Assembly (NCBI RefSeq): GCF_022539505.1
Contig: NC_061511.1
Coordinates: forward strand, 32,374,620 to 32,438,619
Direction: 5' to 3'
Origin: Lolium rigidum
Lineage: Eukaryota; Streptophyta; Magnoliopsida; Poales; Poaceae
DNA: 64,000 nt
How positions within the stretch are numbered: the first letter of the stretch is position 1; every line of letters starts with the position of its first letter. A program made the translations under genes and the position numbers. This document shows positions 30,587-41,800 of the stretch, piece after piece. The notes beneath the pieces were generated by a model that made no database searches, had not been told where the DNA came from, and worked only from the letters and a program-made list of their open reading frames with translations.

Positions 30587-33500
30587 TTGCACAAGAGTAG
30601 AGTGGAAAGTCTAGCAAGCACGCTAGGATATGACCGCGCTTTTGCTATTAGTAGTTATGGCCGCAGCGGTGGCATTGGTGTGTTTTGGAATAATGAAATA
30701 AATTTAGAAATTTTGCCTTATTCTCAGTATCACTTTGACGCTATTGTTTCTTCATCTGATATGGAACCTTGGCGTTTTACTTGTGTTTACGGAGAAGCTC
30801 AAGTCCTAGAGCGTCATAAGACGTGGGACATGTTGAAGTTCATCAAATCTTCATCGGATCTTCCATGGCTTTGCATGGGTGACTTCAACGAAGTACTCCA
30901 TAGGGAGGAACATGTCGGTGTCAGGGAGAGGAGCAACGCTCAGATTGCTGCCTTTCGAGAGACTGTCGACATTTGTGGACTAGCTGATCTAGGTTATAAG
31001 GGTCTACCGTGGACGTTTGAGAAGAAAGTAGCAGGTGGATCTTATTGTCGCACTCGTCTCGACAGAGCCCTGGCAACGTCAAGCTGGAGTGTACGCTATC
31101 CTCTGGCCAGCCTTGAGCACCTCACGGCGGTTACTTCGGATCATTGTCCGATCTTTCTCCGCTTCAACCCAGAAGAATTAAGAGAGAGGCCATCAAGGGA
31201 GATTTTCAGGTATGAAATTATGTGGGAGTCACACAGGAACTTTGATCCTTTCTTACATGATACTTGGCATGAAGGGGACAGTGGTACAAGCACTGAGCAT
31301 ATTACGGATAAGCTGAGAAAGGTGTCCAGTAAACTCACTGACTGGAATGAGAATACGTTCGGCAATGTCCGAAAAAACCTACGAGAACTGAAGTCCAAAC
31401 TCGAGCGGTTGCGCTCAGTGCCGGACAGAGTAGGGCCGACCCAAGAGGAGATTAAAATCAGTGACCGCATTGCTGAATTGCACCATCAGGAGGAGGTGAT
31501 GTGGCGCCAACGCTCTCGGGTTCAGTGGTTGTCTGAAGGAGACAGAAACACACACTTCTTCCATCAGCGTGCAAGCCGCAGAAAGAAGAAGAACAAAATC
31601 TCTCGTCTTCGGAAATCCGATGGTGAGTTCACTGATGACCCACTGGAGCTGCACACTCTCACACGTGCATTTTATAGTGATTTGTATGCTTCAGAGGCGA
31701 CTAACGGGATGGAGGATGTCCTAAATACTGTACCTGCATCTGTCACGGAAGTGATGAATGAGGGTCTGGTGGCTCCCTACACGGAGGAAGAAGTAAAAAT
31801 AGCTCTTTATCAAATGTTTCCAACTAAGGCACCTGGCCCTGATGGTTTTCCAGCATACTTCTTCCAAAGAAATAGGGATTTATGTGGAGCTGAGGTCACA
31901 AGTGCTGTTCTCCGCATCTTACGGGGTGAAGATAGTCCGGAGAAAATAAATGACACCTTCATTGTTCTCATTCCGAAGGTGGCAAGCCCTGTTGAGCTAG
32001 GTCAATTTCGTCCTATAAGCCTATGCAATGTCATTTTTAAGATTGCATCAAAGGTCTTGGCTAATAGGTTAAAAAAGATCTTACCAGAGATCATCTCGCA
32101 GGAACAATCCGCGTTTGTACCAGGGAGGTTGATCACGGATAACATCATTACAGCTTATGAGTGTTTGCACTTTATGAAAAGAAACAAAGCAAAGAAACAT
32201 CAACAATGTGCTCTCAAGTTGGACATGCGAAAGGCATATGATCGGGTTGAATGGGCTTATCTCGAGGCAATTATGTTGAAGCTCGGTTTTAAACCCGATT
32301 GGGTAAATCTCGTGATGAGGATGGTCTCCACAGTTACATTCTCAGTTCTTTTCAACGGATCACCAACTGAATCCTTTAGGCCTTCTCGAGGTATCCGTCA
32401 GGGAGATCCCATCTCACCTTATTTGTTTTTGCTTGCAGCAGAGGGTCTCTCGTGCCTTTTAAAATCTAGAAGTATGTTACCATCATCCAGTCTTAACGGA
32501 CTAAAAGTGGCCAACACTGCGCCAGCAGTTAACCACCTACTATTTGCGGATGACAGCCTGCTGTTTGTGAAAGCGAGTATTGAGGGAGCGGGAGAAGTCA
32601 GTGAGGTCTTGCATACCTATTGCCAAGCCTCGGGACAAAGGATTAATCTTGATAAATCATCGGTCTTCTTTAGCAAAGGGTGTCCAGAGTCGACACGGAT
32701 TGCAATGAAGAACATTATGAATGTACAAAATGAGTCTCTTAGTGAGAAATACCTTGGTATGCCAACAGATGTGGGGCGATCCGTGAATGGAGCCTTCAAA
32801 TATCTGAGTGACCGTGTATGGAAACAAATACAAGGGTGGCTTGAACTTCCCTTATCTGCTGGAGGTAAGGAGATTTTAATTAAGTCTGTTGCGCAGGCGA
32901 TTCCCACCTTTTCTATGTCATGCTTTAAACTACCGCGAGGGCTGTGTCAGCATATAAATGGCCTCCTTCGTAATTTTTGGTGGGGATGCCGCGATGGAAA
33001 GAGGAAGACATGTTGGGTGGCTTGGGAAGACATGACTACACCCAAATATGCTGGAGGTTTGGGATTTCGCGACATTGAGATTTTCAATCTTGCACTACTG
33101 GAAAGACAGGCATGGAGGATTCTTCAAAATCAAGAGACATTGAGTGCGAGGATCCTCAAAGCAGTCTACTTCCCTGACTGTAATTTCCTGGAAGCACAAG
33201 TTGGTTCGCATCCTTCGCAGGTTTGGCGTTCAATTGTGGACGGACGAGATATTTTGAGGCAGGGTCTAATACGGCGAATTGGAACTGGAGAGCATACCAA
33301 TGCGTGGAATGATAATTGGATGCCACGCGATACTATGATGAGGCCAATTTCCTGTCTCAAGAGAGACCCGCCATCTACAGTTGCAGATTTTATTGATCAC
33401 ACATCTGCGACGTGGAAGAATGATAGGCTGCAAGAATTCTTCTTGCCGTTGGACATTGAAGTTATCCAAACAATCCCTATCAGTACGATGAGGTTCGATG

Positions 33501-34603
33501 ATTTCTGGGCATGGCAATATGAGCGTTCGGGGGTGTTCACTGTCCGCTCAGCATATCGTATGGTTGTCAATGCAAAACGACGACGTGAGGCGTGGCTGAA
33601 TGGCACGGCAACTACCTCTGATCAGGAACAAGAGGAACGAAACTGGACTGCACTATGGAAAGTTCAGATTCCATCGAAATTGCGTGTTTTCTTGTGGAGG
33701 CTCGCAAAACAATCCATTCCTACTGCCGATGTCCGACACCACCGCAATATGTCGCCTGACAGCGCCTGCTCATTGTGCGGGGTGGTGGATTCCTGGCGTC
33801 ACTCATTACTCGAGTGCACGATGAGTAGATGTGTATGGGCTTTAGCCCCTGCATCGATCACAGAACATATGATGCACACATCTGAGCCAGAAGCCAAACA
33901 GTGGATTTTCACAATGATCAATACCTTGAAGCATGATGAGCTGATCTACTGTTTTGTCACACTCTGGGCGATCTGGGCTGCGAGGCGTAAAGCGATTCAT
34001 GAAGGCGTCTACCAAAGCCCTCTCTCCACGCACTGCTTTGTGGAGTCTTTTATCCATGATCTGGAGTATGCATTGCCAAGCAAACCCATTATTAGTCCGT
34101 GCAGGAAATTCACCGTGAAGCGATGGATTGCTCCTCCGGCTGGGTTTGTAAAATTCAACGTTGACGCTGCTGTCAAGAAAACAAGCAAAGCTGGTGCCAT
34201 TGCAGCGGTTTTCCGAGCAGAGAATGGAGACTTCCTCGGAGCTTCGGCAGTGATCATTCAAGGAATTGATGACCCTGCCACGTTGGAAGCTATGGCTTGC
34301 AGAGAGGCCCTATCCCTAGCTGAAGATCTGAATATCACACGAGCAAGGATTGCCACTGACTGCCTGGAGGTCGTTAATAGCATGAAGGGACCTTACTTTG
34401 GCAGATTTAGTAGTGTACTGAAAGAGATCAACTCCAGGTCTCGCGACTTCGCTGCAGTAGAGTTTGTTCATGAGCGAAGATCCTCAAACACGGAAGCACA
34501 TGGCCTTGCGAGGTCTTATGTCTCCCGTGACACCGGCCGCCATGTCTGGCTAGCCCAGACGCCTGATGAATCTTGTATCCCGATGTTTTTAGTTGTTCAA
34601 TAA
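30587..34603 (+). CDS. LINE ORF2: endonuclease, reverse transcriptase, zf-RVT, RNase H
   Basis: A 1338-codon open frame. Residues 1-190: C-terminal part of the AP-endonuclease domain (MGDFNEV near 96, SDHCP near 183). Residues ~400-700: reverse transcriptase with PGPDGFP, LDMRKAYDRVEW, IRQGDPISPYLF and the catalytic FADDSLLF near 650. Around 1019-1085: the zf-RVT region (WKVQIPSKLRVFLWRL, CSLCG...H..LEC). From 1190: RNase H of the RVT_3 type (FNVDAAVK, LEAMACREAL, ATDCLEV). The true start is MSAFTWNGRGAG at 29678. It is separated by the TIR insertion, and a 1-nt loss near 30558 puts the last endonuclease codons before QLHKSRVE out of frame. The enzyme nicks DNA and copies LINE RNA at the target. 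This copy lacks the endonuclease N-terminus. Confidence 0.95.
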   Translation: MHKSRVESLASTLGYDRAFAISSYGRSGGIGVFWNNEINLEILPYSQYHFDAIVSSSDMEPWRFTCVYGEAQVLERHKTWDMLKFIKSSSDLPWLCMGDFNEVLHREEHVGVRERSNAQIAAFRETVDICGLADLGYKGLPWTFEKKVAGGSYCRTRLDRALATSSWSVRYPLASLEHLTAVTSDHCPIFLRFNPEELRERPSREIFRYEIMWESHRNFDPFLHDTWHEGDSGTSTEHITDKLRKVSSKLTDWNENTFGNVRKNLRELKSKLERLRSVPDRVGPTQEEIKISDRIAELHHQEEVMWRQRSRVQWLSEGDRNTHFFHQRASRRKKKNKISRLRKSDGEFTDDPLELHTLTRAFYSDLYASEATNGMEDVLNTVPASVTEVMNEGLVAPYTEEEVKIALYQMFPTKAPGPDGFPAYFFQRNRDLCGAEVTSAVLRILRGEDSPEKINDTFIVLIPKVASPVELGQFRPISLCNVIFKIASKVLANRLKKILPEIISQEQSAFVPGRLITDNIITAYECLHFMKRNKAKKHQQCALKLDMRKAYDRVEWAYLEAIMLKLGFKPDWVNLVMRMVSTVTFSVLFNGSPTESFRPSRGIRQGDPISPYLFLLAAEGLSCLLKSRSMLPSSSLNGLKVANTAPAVNHLLFADDSLLFVKASIEGAGEVSEVLHTYCQASGQRINLDKSSVFFSKGCPESTRIAMKNIMNVQNESLSEKYLGMPTDVGRSVNGAFKYLSDRVWKQIQGWLELPLSAGGKEILIKSVAQAIPTFSMSCFKLPRGLCQHINGLLRNFWWGCRDGKRKTCWVAWEDMTTPKYAGGLGFRDIEIFNLALLERQAWRILQNQETLSARILKAVYFPDCNFLEAQVGSHPSQVWRSIVDGRDILRQGLIRRIGTGEHTNAWNDNWMPRDTMMRPISCLKRDPPSTVADFIDHTSATWKNDRLQEFFLPLDIEVIQTIPISTMRFDDFWAWQYERSGVFTVRSAYRMVVNAKRRREAWLNGTATTSDQEQEERNWTALWKVQIPSKLRVFLWRLAKQSIPTADVRHHRNMSPDSACSLCGVVDSWRHSLLECTMSRCVWALAPASITEHMMHTSEPEAKQWIFTMINTLKHDELIYCFVTLWAIWAARRKAIHEGVYQSPLSTHCFVESFIHDLEYALPSKPIISPCRKFTVKRWIAPPAGFVKFNVDAAVKKTSKAGAIAAVFRAENGDFLGASAVIIQGIDDPATLEAMACREALSLAEDLNITRARIATDCLEVVNSMKGPYFGRFSSVLKEINSRSRDFAAVEFVHERRSSNTEAHGLARSYVSRDTGRHVWLAQTPDESCIPMFLVVQ

Positions 34604-34653
34604 AGTGGCGGCAAATGGTTCTCAAAAAAAAAAAAAAAACTTAGGGCATCGAC

Positions 34654-35205
34654 CTGGGCTGTTGTAGTCTGCACGCATTTGGTTCACTTCACACGGCCCC
34701 GTTCGGGCAGGCACACTCCACTCCACTCCCGCACGACAGCAGCGACCACACCGGCGCGGCGGCGCGAACGGCAAACCGACCGCAGCTTCGACACCGGGAC
34801 GGCGCTGATCTCTCTAGGTATCCGCGTCTTCCTTCATCTCACGCACCGTCCCGCTTTCCTCCTGCTCGCTCCCTCCATGGTTCTTGCCGCGTTTGGGTGA
34901 TTGCTCTTGGGGATTTGACTGCCTGCTCCTGCCCCGTCCGCTGGCCAGGCGCGACAGGGTGTTATACGCATTGACTCTGCTCTGGGACAATGCTGCTATA
35001 TCATACCCGCCTCTTGCTCAGGAGGATCAGTTGCCCATTTCTCTCTTGGTAGGCGCTGTTTGCACTGGCCGTGCATACAATGTGTTCGACGGAATGCCTG
35101 TCTGCGGGAAAACTGTTGCCGTGTCGTCATTCTTTGCGCCTTTTCCGGAGTAGGATGATCAGTCGGCTGATACTGTTGCCTGCTTGGATCTTGTTTGCAG
35201 GACCG
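34654..35205 (+). promoter_or_regulatory. promoter, 5' UTR and first intron of the F-box gene (inferred)
   Basis: Past the LINE target duplication the sequence becomes GC-rich and leader-like. A donor-like CTCTAG/GTATCC at 34816 and an acceptor TTGTTTGCAG at 35191-35200 lie just before the F-box ATG. If correct, the LINE sits within ~150 bp of the transcription start. No TATA box was convincing. Confidence 0.4.
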
Positions 35206-35820
35206 ATGGCACCGGAGACGCAGCCGCACTTGCAGCCACCGCCGTCGTGGTCAGCCATCCCGCAAGACCTGGCCGTCCTGGTGCTCCGCGTGCTACCTGC
35301 GTACGTCGACCGTGCCCGCTTCGCCGCGGTGTGCCCACAGTGGCGTGCCGCTACGAAGCTGTCCCTTCCTCCGCCACATCCGCTGCTCGCGCTCCCCAAC
35401 GACACCTTCTACAGCCTCCCCTACACTAAACCCTTCCGCTTCCCTGGCTGCGGCTTCGCCGGGTACCAGAGCGCCTGCGGCAACTGGCTCGTCTTCCCCC
35501 GCGACGACGGATGCTTCCTGGTCGACCCCTTCTCCAGGGCCACCATGAAACTCCCTGCTCTCTCGTGCATCCGTCTCCGGTTTCCGAATGCTGTCACTAG
35601 ACGGATAGATTTAGATAGTTTGGTTTACGCTACATGGATGCATATGAGAGAATCAAACAAGCATCACATAAGTAAGATAATCATGTGCTCGCCAAACCTT
35701 GTTGCTGCATTGGTTTTTTTTTTTGAGATGTGCCAGCCAGGGGCCTTGTCGTGGTCAGTACGCGCGTACGATAGGTGTAAGTGGTTCGAAGACATGGCGT
35801 TCTACCAGGGCAAACTCTAG
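35206..35820 (+). pseudogene. F-box/DUF295-type protein, truncated by a premature stop
   Basis: From the ATG at 35206 the frame encodes 204 residues: an N-terminal F-box (WSAIPQDLAVLVLRVLPAYV, then RFAAVCPQWRAA), followed by the start of a DUF295/kelch-like domain (LVFPRDDGCFLVDPFSRATM). Such proteins are substrate adaptors of SCF ubiquitin ligases and usually have ~350-420 residues. The TAG at 35818 is followed in the same frame by AIADDENLLVVNISAGHN, the expected continuation after YQGKL, so the stop replaces a tyrosine codon. The second half of the domain is absent downstream. A T10 run near 35715 falls where a Lys/Phe-rich stretch would be. It is probably a dying gene. The start was chosen because the F-box begins ~15 residues after it and a splice acceptor precedes it. 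Confidence 0.75.
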
Positions 35821-35879
35821 GCCATTGCTGATGACGAGAACCTCCTTGTGGTGAACATCAGTGCTGGCCATAACACTGG

Positions 35880-37330
35880 GGATCCACAGGTTTCAGTCTG
35901 AACATGCAACATGCAAACATGCAACATTCATTGATTTCAGTCTGGTAGATCAATTCCAACCTGAACGTCGAAGACCCCATTTCTTTCTTTGTATTATGCA
36001 TTGCCTCAGTTGTATGTGTCATGTTAGTCACATGGACAAGCAGGTCATGTTGGAATATAATGCGAGCCTTTGAAAACATAATTTCTTTTGCCTTCTTGTC
36101 GTTACGGCTGTTTGGTAGTTTTGCCCTTTATTGCATAACCTTGTGGTATGTACATGCTCGGCAAAACACACACATATGTTGATACAGTTGCTTGGTAGAT
36201 ATGGATGACCAATGTTCCTCCACGTTGGAAGCCTCAAGTTGGTACATAAATAATATTCTTCTCACTATGACCAGTTAACGGTAAAGCTTATATTTATTAT
36301 TTACAGTGGTGCACGGTGATTGTACAATTGTATTGTTCATTTCTTAAGTTATCTAGGTGTTAATGCTTGGTATATCGTATGGAAAAATTTCCATTCATTG
36401 ATTCTGGTCAAATTTCTATTCATTGATTCTGTTGAAATTGATTAGAAAAGAAAATTGTATTTGTTCCCTAATATAATCTTCCATGTAACAGGACAACTAT
36501 ATTCAATATGACTCTTTTTTTTATATTGCAAAGACACATAAATTTTTTATTTATCTTGAAACAAAATAACCTTGACCAATAGTTTTTGGCCTTTTACTTA
36601 TATGTTGGAGAGATTGTTTCTTCCCTCAAGGAGAAGGGACTTTGGTTGAAAAGAGTAAAACTCTTCGGTGCCCCATCAGCTTGTCACATGTTTTTATTTT
36701 AAAGACGCATCAAATTTCTGTAAGGTACTATAGTTTTCAGAAGATACTTTTGTAAAGCCTAAAAGATATATCGTATTAGTAGCAGTTAATTTGAATCGTC
36801 ATTATGCAAACTAAACATCATCACGAGCTCCACAGGATGGTGCGCTAAAGCGGACTTTTAAATCTAGTTTATAGAAGGGCTATGACGGTTTGCTACCAAA
36901 ATATCTAGGCTGACCGCTTTGGCGACTTGACAAAAAAAACGTCCAGGTGCTGCACCGTTTATGAATAAGGACGTGGCTAGGCAGCATTCGGTGCTGGTTT
37001 GTCCAACCCAGCATCCGGATGCTGGTTTATTCATCCGAGCATCCAGGTATTGTTTTGATCGATTCAGCATCCAATCACTAAAGAAAAGAAGGTTACACGT
37101 AAAGGAAAATCAGCAGGAAGGTTACACCACCTAAGGGAAAAATCATCACACAGCAGCGTGAGATCGCTTGATGAACTACTCTCGCTCTTCTTCTTTCTCG
37201 AGATACTTGTTCTGCAAAGCGAACTACTCCACCTCTTCTTTCTCCTCCAGATTTCCATGGAGATCTAAATTTGACTGAAAACTACAACTTCTGTATATCA
37301 CAAAAGAATGCATGATCTCTTCAGGCATAA
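35880..37330. other. AT-rich, no gene recognised
   Basis: No coding frame, terminal repeats or arrays. A repeated word (GCATCCGGATGCTGG, AGCATCCAGGT, CAGCATCC) occurs at 36940-37075. Confidence 0.35.
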
Positions 37331-37337
37331 AAACAAC

Positions 37338-38705
37338 TTAGCATCAATGTTAAGATATTTTTAATACTACCTAGAAAGCATCAAAGTTTAGCAAAGTAAA
37401 ACATAACAAGAAATCAACTTAGCAAGGCAGCCGTGAGTAAGTTAATTAAAATGGATAATCAAGTTATGTTGGCCAGGGCCATGGCAGGCTTGCGCTCTCG
37501 CTATGCATCGTGGGCGCCATCACCTGCTCAAACTTGGTTCCATGGCCTCCTCCACCACTGCGCTCGCTCTAGGCATCATGGGCGTTGTCACCTGCTGAAG
37601 CTAGGTGTCATGGCCTCCATCACTGCTCTCGAGATGGTACTAGATTCGCCGCCCGGGATCCACCGCTTCCCGGTACAACTTAGCAACATCACAAATAAGC
37701 ACCTTGAGCATGTTGACAAGATAATTAATTAGACCAGTGACCAACTTCAGACGAAGGCACGTCAGGGAAAAAAATTGAACTCCAAAAGGTAAATGAAATC
37801 ACACACACCTAAAACATAGGTTCCTAGATTTAGATCCTTCACAATCTGGGTAGCTACATAGTAGATCCCACATTAAAATCGCACCCAACTGCACCCTAGA
37901 TATTTTTCCTTGAAAAAAACAACATAGCCTGTAGCAACAAAGCATCATATGTAAAAGCAAATTGGCAAAGGAAATGCTCTACATTGAATGACATTATGTG
38001 TAATTAACTTAGGCATGTTTGTAGTACCAACGCATTGTACTTTATGCAAAACCAAGAGACAAAAGTCTCCATTTATCGATATTATGTGCAATCAACTAAG
38101 CGTATTCGTGAAGCAACAAAGAACTGTATAAAACTAATTTAGTTGTATCGTAGATACAAAAGATAGAACAGACCTAGGACAGCTAATTAGATATAGTATA
38201 TGTGATATGTTGAGAGGAAGAACAAAAAAAACCTGCACAAGCTTAGTTGTATTCATATAAGACCAAGTGAATGAAACAAAGAACAAACATGGACACCTAA
38301 TAGGATTAGTTACTGCTGGTGTTGCTTTAGTTGCATCAGGCCCCAACTGGAATGCAAGTAGAGCAGGCTCAGTTGATGCACTCCAGCTACCGCTGGTGCA
38401 AAAACACACGGTGTGACAAATATTGCTAGAAATACAATAAATATACTTAGTCTAAATAGTTTAGACAACTAACCATCATCCACTGGGCATTTTTGCATTA
38501 AAATTATGCAAAAAATAGAGTGTCGAACAACTTAATAAGCCCAATCTACAATTAAAAATGCAAGTGTTTAACCAAGGTAACCAACAAGCATGGAGTCATG
38601 ATCCCCTGGTATATAAGCAACTTAGGAGAAAGTGTAACACAACTTCAACTAAAGTGGATAATCAACTTAATAAAACAGTGTACTCAACTTAGGATAAAGT
38701 GGAAT
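37338..38705 (+). repeat. 1.37-kb tandem duplication, copy 1
   Basis: From TTAGCATCAATGTTAAG to AGGATAAAGTGGAA. It is nearly identical to copy 2: matching frames 37433-37732 and 38808-39107 differ by one residue. Confidence 0.95.
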
Positions 38706-41010
38706 TAGCATCAATGTTAAGGCATTTTTAATACTACCTAGAAAGCAACTTAGCATCAAAGTTTAGCAAAGTAAAACATAACCAGAAATCAACTTAGCAA
38801 GGCAGCCGTGAGTAAGTTAATTAAAATGGATAATCAAGTTATGTTGGCCAGGGCCATGGCAGGCTTGCGCTCTCGCTATGCATCGTGGGCGCCATCACCT
38901 GCTCAAACTTGGTTCCATGGCCTCCTCCACCACTGCGCTCGCTCTAGGCATCATGGGCGTTGTCACCTGCTGAAGCTAGGTGTCATGGCCTCCATCACTG
39001 CTCTCGAGATGGTACTAGATTCGCCGCCCGGGATCCACCGCTTCCCGGTACAACTTAGCAACATCACAAATAAGCACCTTGAGCATGTTGACAAGACAAT
39101 TAATTAGACCAGTGACCAACTTCAGACGAAGGCACGTCAGTGGAAAAAAATTGAACTCCAAAAGGTAAATGAAATCACACACACCTAAAACATAGGTTCC
39201 TAGATTTAGATCCTTCACAATCTGGGTAGCTACATAGTAGATCCCACATTAAAATCGCAACCCAACTGCACCCTAGATATTTTTCCTTGAAAAAAACAAC
39301 ATAGCCTGTAGCAACAAAGCATCATATGTAAAAGCAAATTGGCAAAGGAAATGCTCTACATTGAATGACATTATGTGTAATTAACTTAGGCATGCGTGTA
39401 GTACCAACGCATTGTACTTTATGCAAAACCAAGAGACAAAAGTCTCCATTTATCGATATTATGTGCAATCAACTAAGCGTATTCGTGAAGCAACAAAGAA
39501 CTGTATGAAACTAATTTAGTTGTATCGTAGATACAAAAGATAGAACGGACCTAGGACAGCTAATTAGATATAGTATATGTGATATGTTGAGAGGAAGAAC
39601 AAAAAAAACCTGCACAAGCTTAGTTGTATTCATATAAGACCAAGTGAATGAAACAAAGAACAAACATGGACACCTAATAGGATTAGTTACTGCTGGTGTT
39701 GCTTTAGTTGCATCAGGCCCCAACTGGAATGCAAGTAGAGCAGGCTCAGTTGATGCACTCCAGCTACCGCTGGTGCAAAAAGACACGGTGTGACAAATAT
39801 TGCTAGAAATACAATAAATGTACTTAGTCTAAATAGTTTAGACAACTAACCATCATCCACTGGGCAATTTAGCATTAAAATTATGAAAAAATAGAGTGTC
39901 GAACAACTTAATAAGCCCAATCTACAATTAAAAATGCAAGTGTTTAACCAAGGTGACCAACAAGCATGGAGTCATGATCCCCTGGTATATAAGCAACTTA
40001 GGAGAAAGTGTAACACAACTTCAACTAAAGTGGATAATCAACTTAGTAAAACAGTGTACTCAACTTAGGATAAAGTGGAAAGCAACTTAATCTAAAGTGA
40101 CTAATCAACTTAATTAATTGGGATAAGCAACTGAGGATAAAGTGGAATGCAACTTAAGCTGAAATGACTAATCAAATTAAGCTAAAGTCATTAGTCAACT
40201 TAATGAAATGGAATAAGCAACTTAGGATAAAGTGTAAAGCAACTTAAGGTTGTTGCTAAAACATCAAAATAAGTGTATGGAACATAAATAACTTTGTTTT
40301 TTAGCAAAGTAACATGTATGAACAAACTCCCCAAACTCAACTATAGTGTCGCAGCGCTTAGTTAGACGAGCTAAGGAACTAAATTATTTGCATGATTGTG
40401 TACAGAGAAAAGTAAAAAAACGCCTAGGACATGCATATGTAGTGAAACTCTGACAAAATCTAACTTTACTAAGGAGCAGCAAGAAACTTTATATAAGTGG
40501 CCAAGCAACTTAATAAAAAAGGCATAAACAACTTATGATGTCGATTGATTTGCACCGTGAATCAAAAGGAATAACCCTAGTTGCATGGATATGCAAAAAC
40601 CAACAACTTAATAAATGGACATGTGTTTGTGTAAGTTGATAAACCAAGTTGCCTGACGAAGCAACTTAGTAGGACTGATACCTGGAACTTGGTGGACTGC
40701 AAGCTCCAACTTAGGAGAAAGCATAAAACAACTTAAGCTAAAGTGTTAATCAACTTATCGAAACATGATAAGCAACTTAGATAGCATCATGAACCTATGA
40801 ATATCAAATGCATAATTCACAAGAAAAAAAAGGCAAATGCATACTATAGGTAAATAAAAAGCAATTGAGTGTGCCTTGCGGAACAACAAATGTAATGTAT
40901 GCAACAACTTAGAAAAATAAAAGAACTCCCTCGTGAATAGACATTATGTTAAGCGCCTAACAAGAAACGTATGCAACTTAACGAGCAATTTATGGACAAC
41001 TTAATAACAA
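38560..41010 (-). repeat. CAACTTA-word array
   Basis: AGCAACTTAG, ATCAACTTAAT, GCTAAAGTG and GGATAAAGTGGAA recur at irregular 20-40-bp spacing, densest at 40010-40260. On the minus strand the core reads TAAGTTGCT, the same word that dominates the array at 6.4-8.2 kb. No coding frame. Confidence 0.75.
38706..40080 (+). repeat. 1.37-kb tandem duplication, copy 2
   Basis: Direct, abutting copy at an offset of ~1375 bp with only scattered substitutions and 1-2-bp indels, implying a recent origin. After 40080 the single-copy CAACTTA array continues. Confidence 0.95.
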
Positions 41011-41800
41011 GCATTACACAGCTATGTATTACACACAAAACAACAATTGTCTCACAATATCTACCACTTCAATATAGCATCTAGTATGCAAATTAGCATA
41101 AAAATCCCCCAAAACACACCTAAATAATCACAAGATGTACTTAATAAACAAGTAACATAAAGTTGCTACATCAACTTGATACTAATTTCCTACCAATTCT
41201 CGGAATTTGCTGACAGAGATAGGATCCATGGTCAGACAAACTTGTACCAAAAACAACTTGATTATTTGAACATGGGATATAAGCAAAAAAAAATTGTTTG
41301 CGTAATCGTGGCATCATCATCTCCCCGCTGTGGTTGCCTCTGCCCCGATGTTGCTCTCCTTTGGTGGCCTCTACCTGGACGCCGCTTGCAGCAGCATCTC
41401 GAGCAGGCGACCACCAGCGGCGAACAAGAAGACCGATATTGCATAATGGGTCAATTCAGCGATAGACAATTTTATAGTATTGTAAACATATAGTAGCATG
41501 GGCACCCTTTACATATCTTTGGTATTTTATGTTTATTCAGCTCACTTCGCCTATAGAGATACCTTTCAGAATAAAATTCGTCTATACATATAGTGAAAGT
41601 ACCCACTTTGACTACAAAATACAAACATATGACAGCTACAAAATACAAGATGTCCACTCTGTAGTCAGGCTAATGCTATGCATTATCATGAACGTAAACT
41701 GAAACTTGCAGCTGGGCATGTTTGCAACGATGTAGATTCAAGCACTTGCGTGTCTACTGGTTCAGAATAGCATTGATCCAAAATAAGCAGGAGCACAATC
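41011..41800. other. AT-rich with a short GC-rich insert, nothing assigned
   Basis: A GC-rich patch at 41310-41430 has short open frames in several registers but no domain. The remainder is noncoding in appearance. Confidence 0.3.

Larger units (their letters stand above)
29428..34638 (+). mobile_element. L1-type LINE, 5'-truncated, with poly(A) tail
   Basis: The element has a 15-bp target duplication ACTTAGGGCATCGAC (29413-29427 and 34639-34653) and a 3' run of 16 A residues. It retains the end of ORF1 and an ORF2 split by a TIR element at 29726-30511. The 5' truncation inside ORF1 is the usual result of incomplete reverse transcription. The long open ORF2 remnant points to a fairly recent insertion. 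Confidence 0.95.

Noticed and set aside
36864..37258. Small minus-strand frames near 37 kb
   Set aside because: Short, overlapping, with no domain or splice support.
37433..37732. 99-residue frame present in both copies of the tandem duplication (also 38808-39107)
   Set aside because: Conserved only because the duplication is recent. No domain, AT-rich 3' half, and it is embedded in the CAACTTA array.
38134..38409. 91-residue minus-strand frame, duplicated at 39511-39786
   Set aside because: Same reason: recent duplication explains conservation; composition is non-coding.
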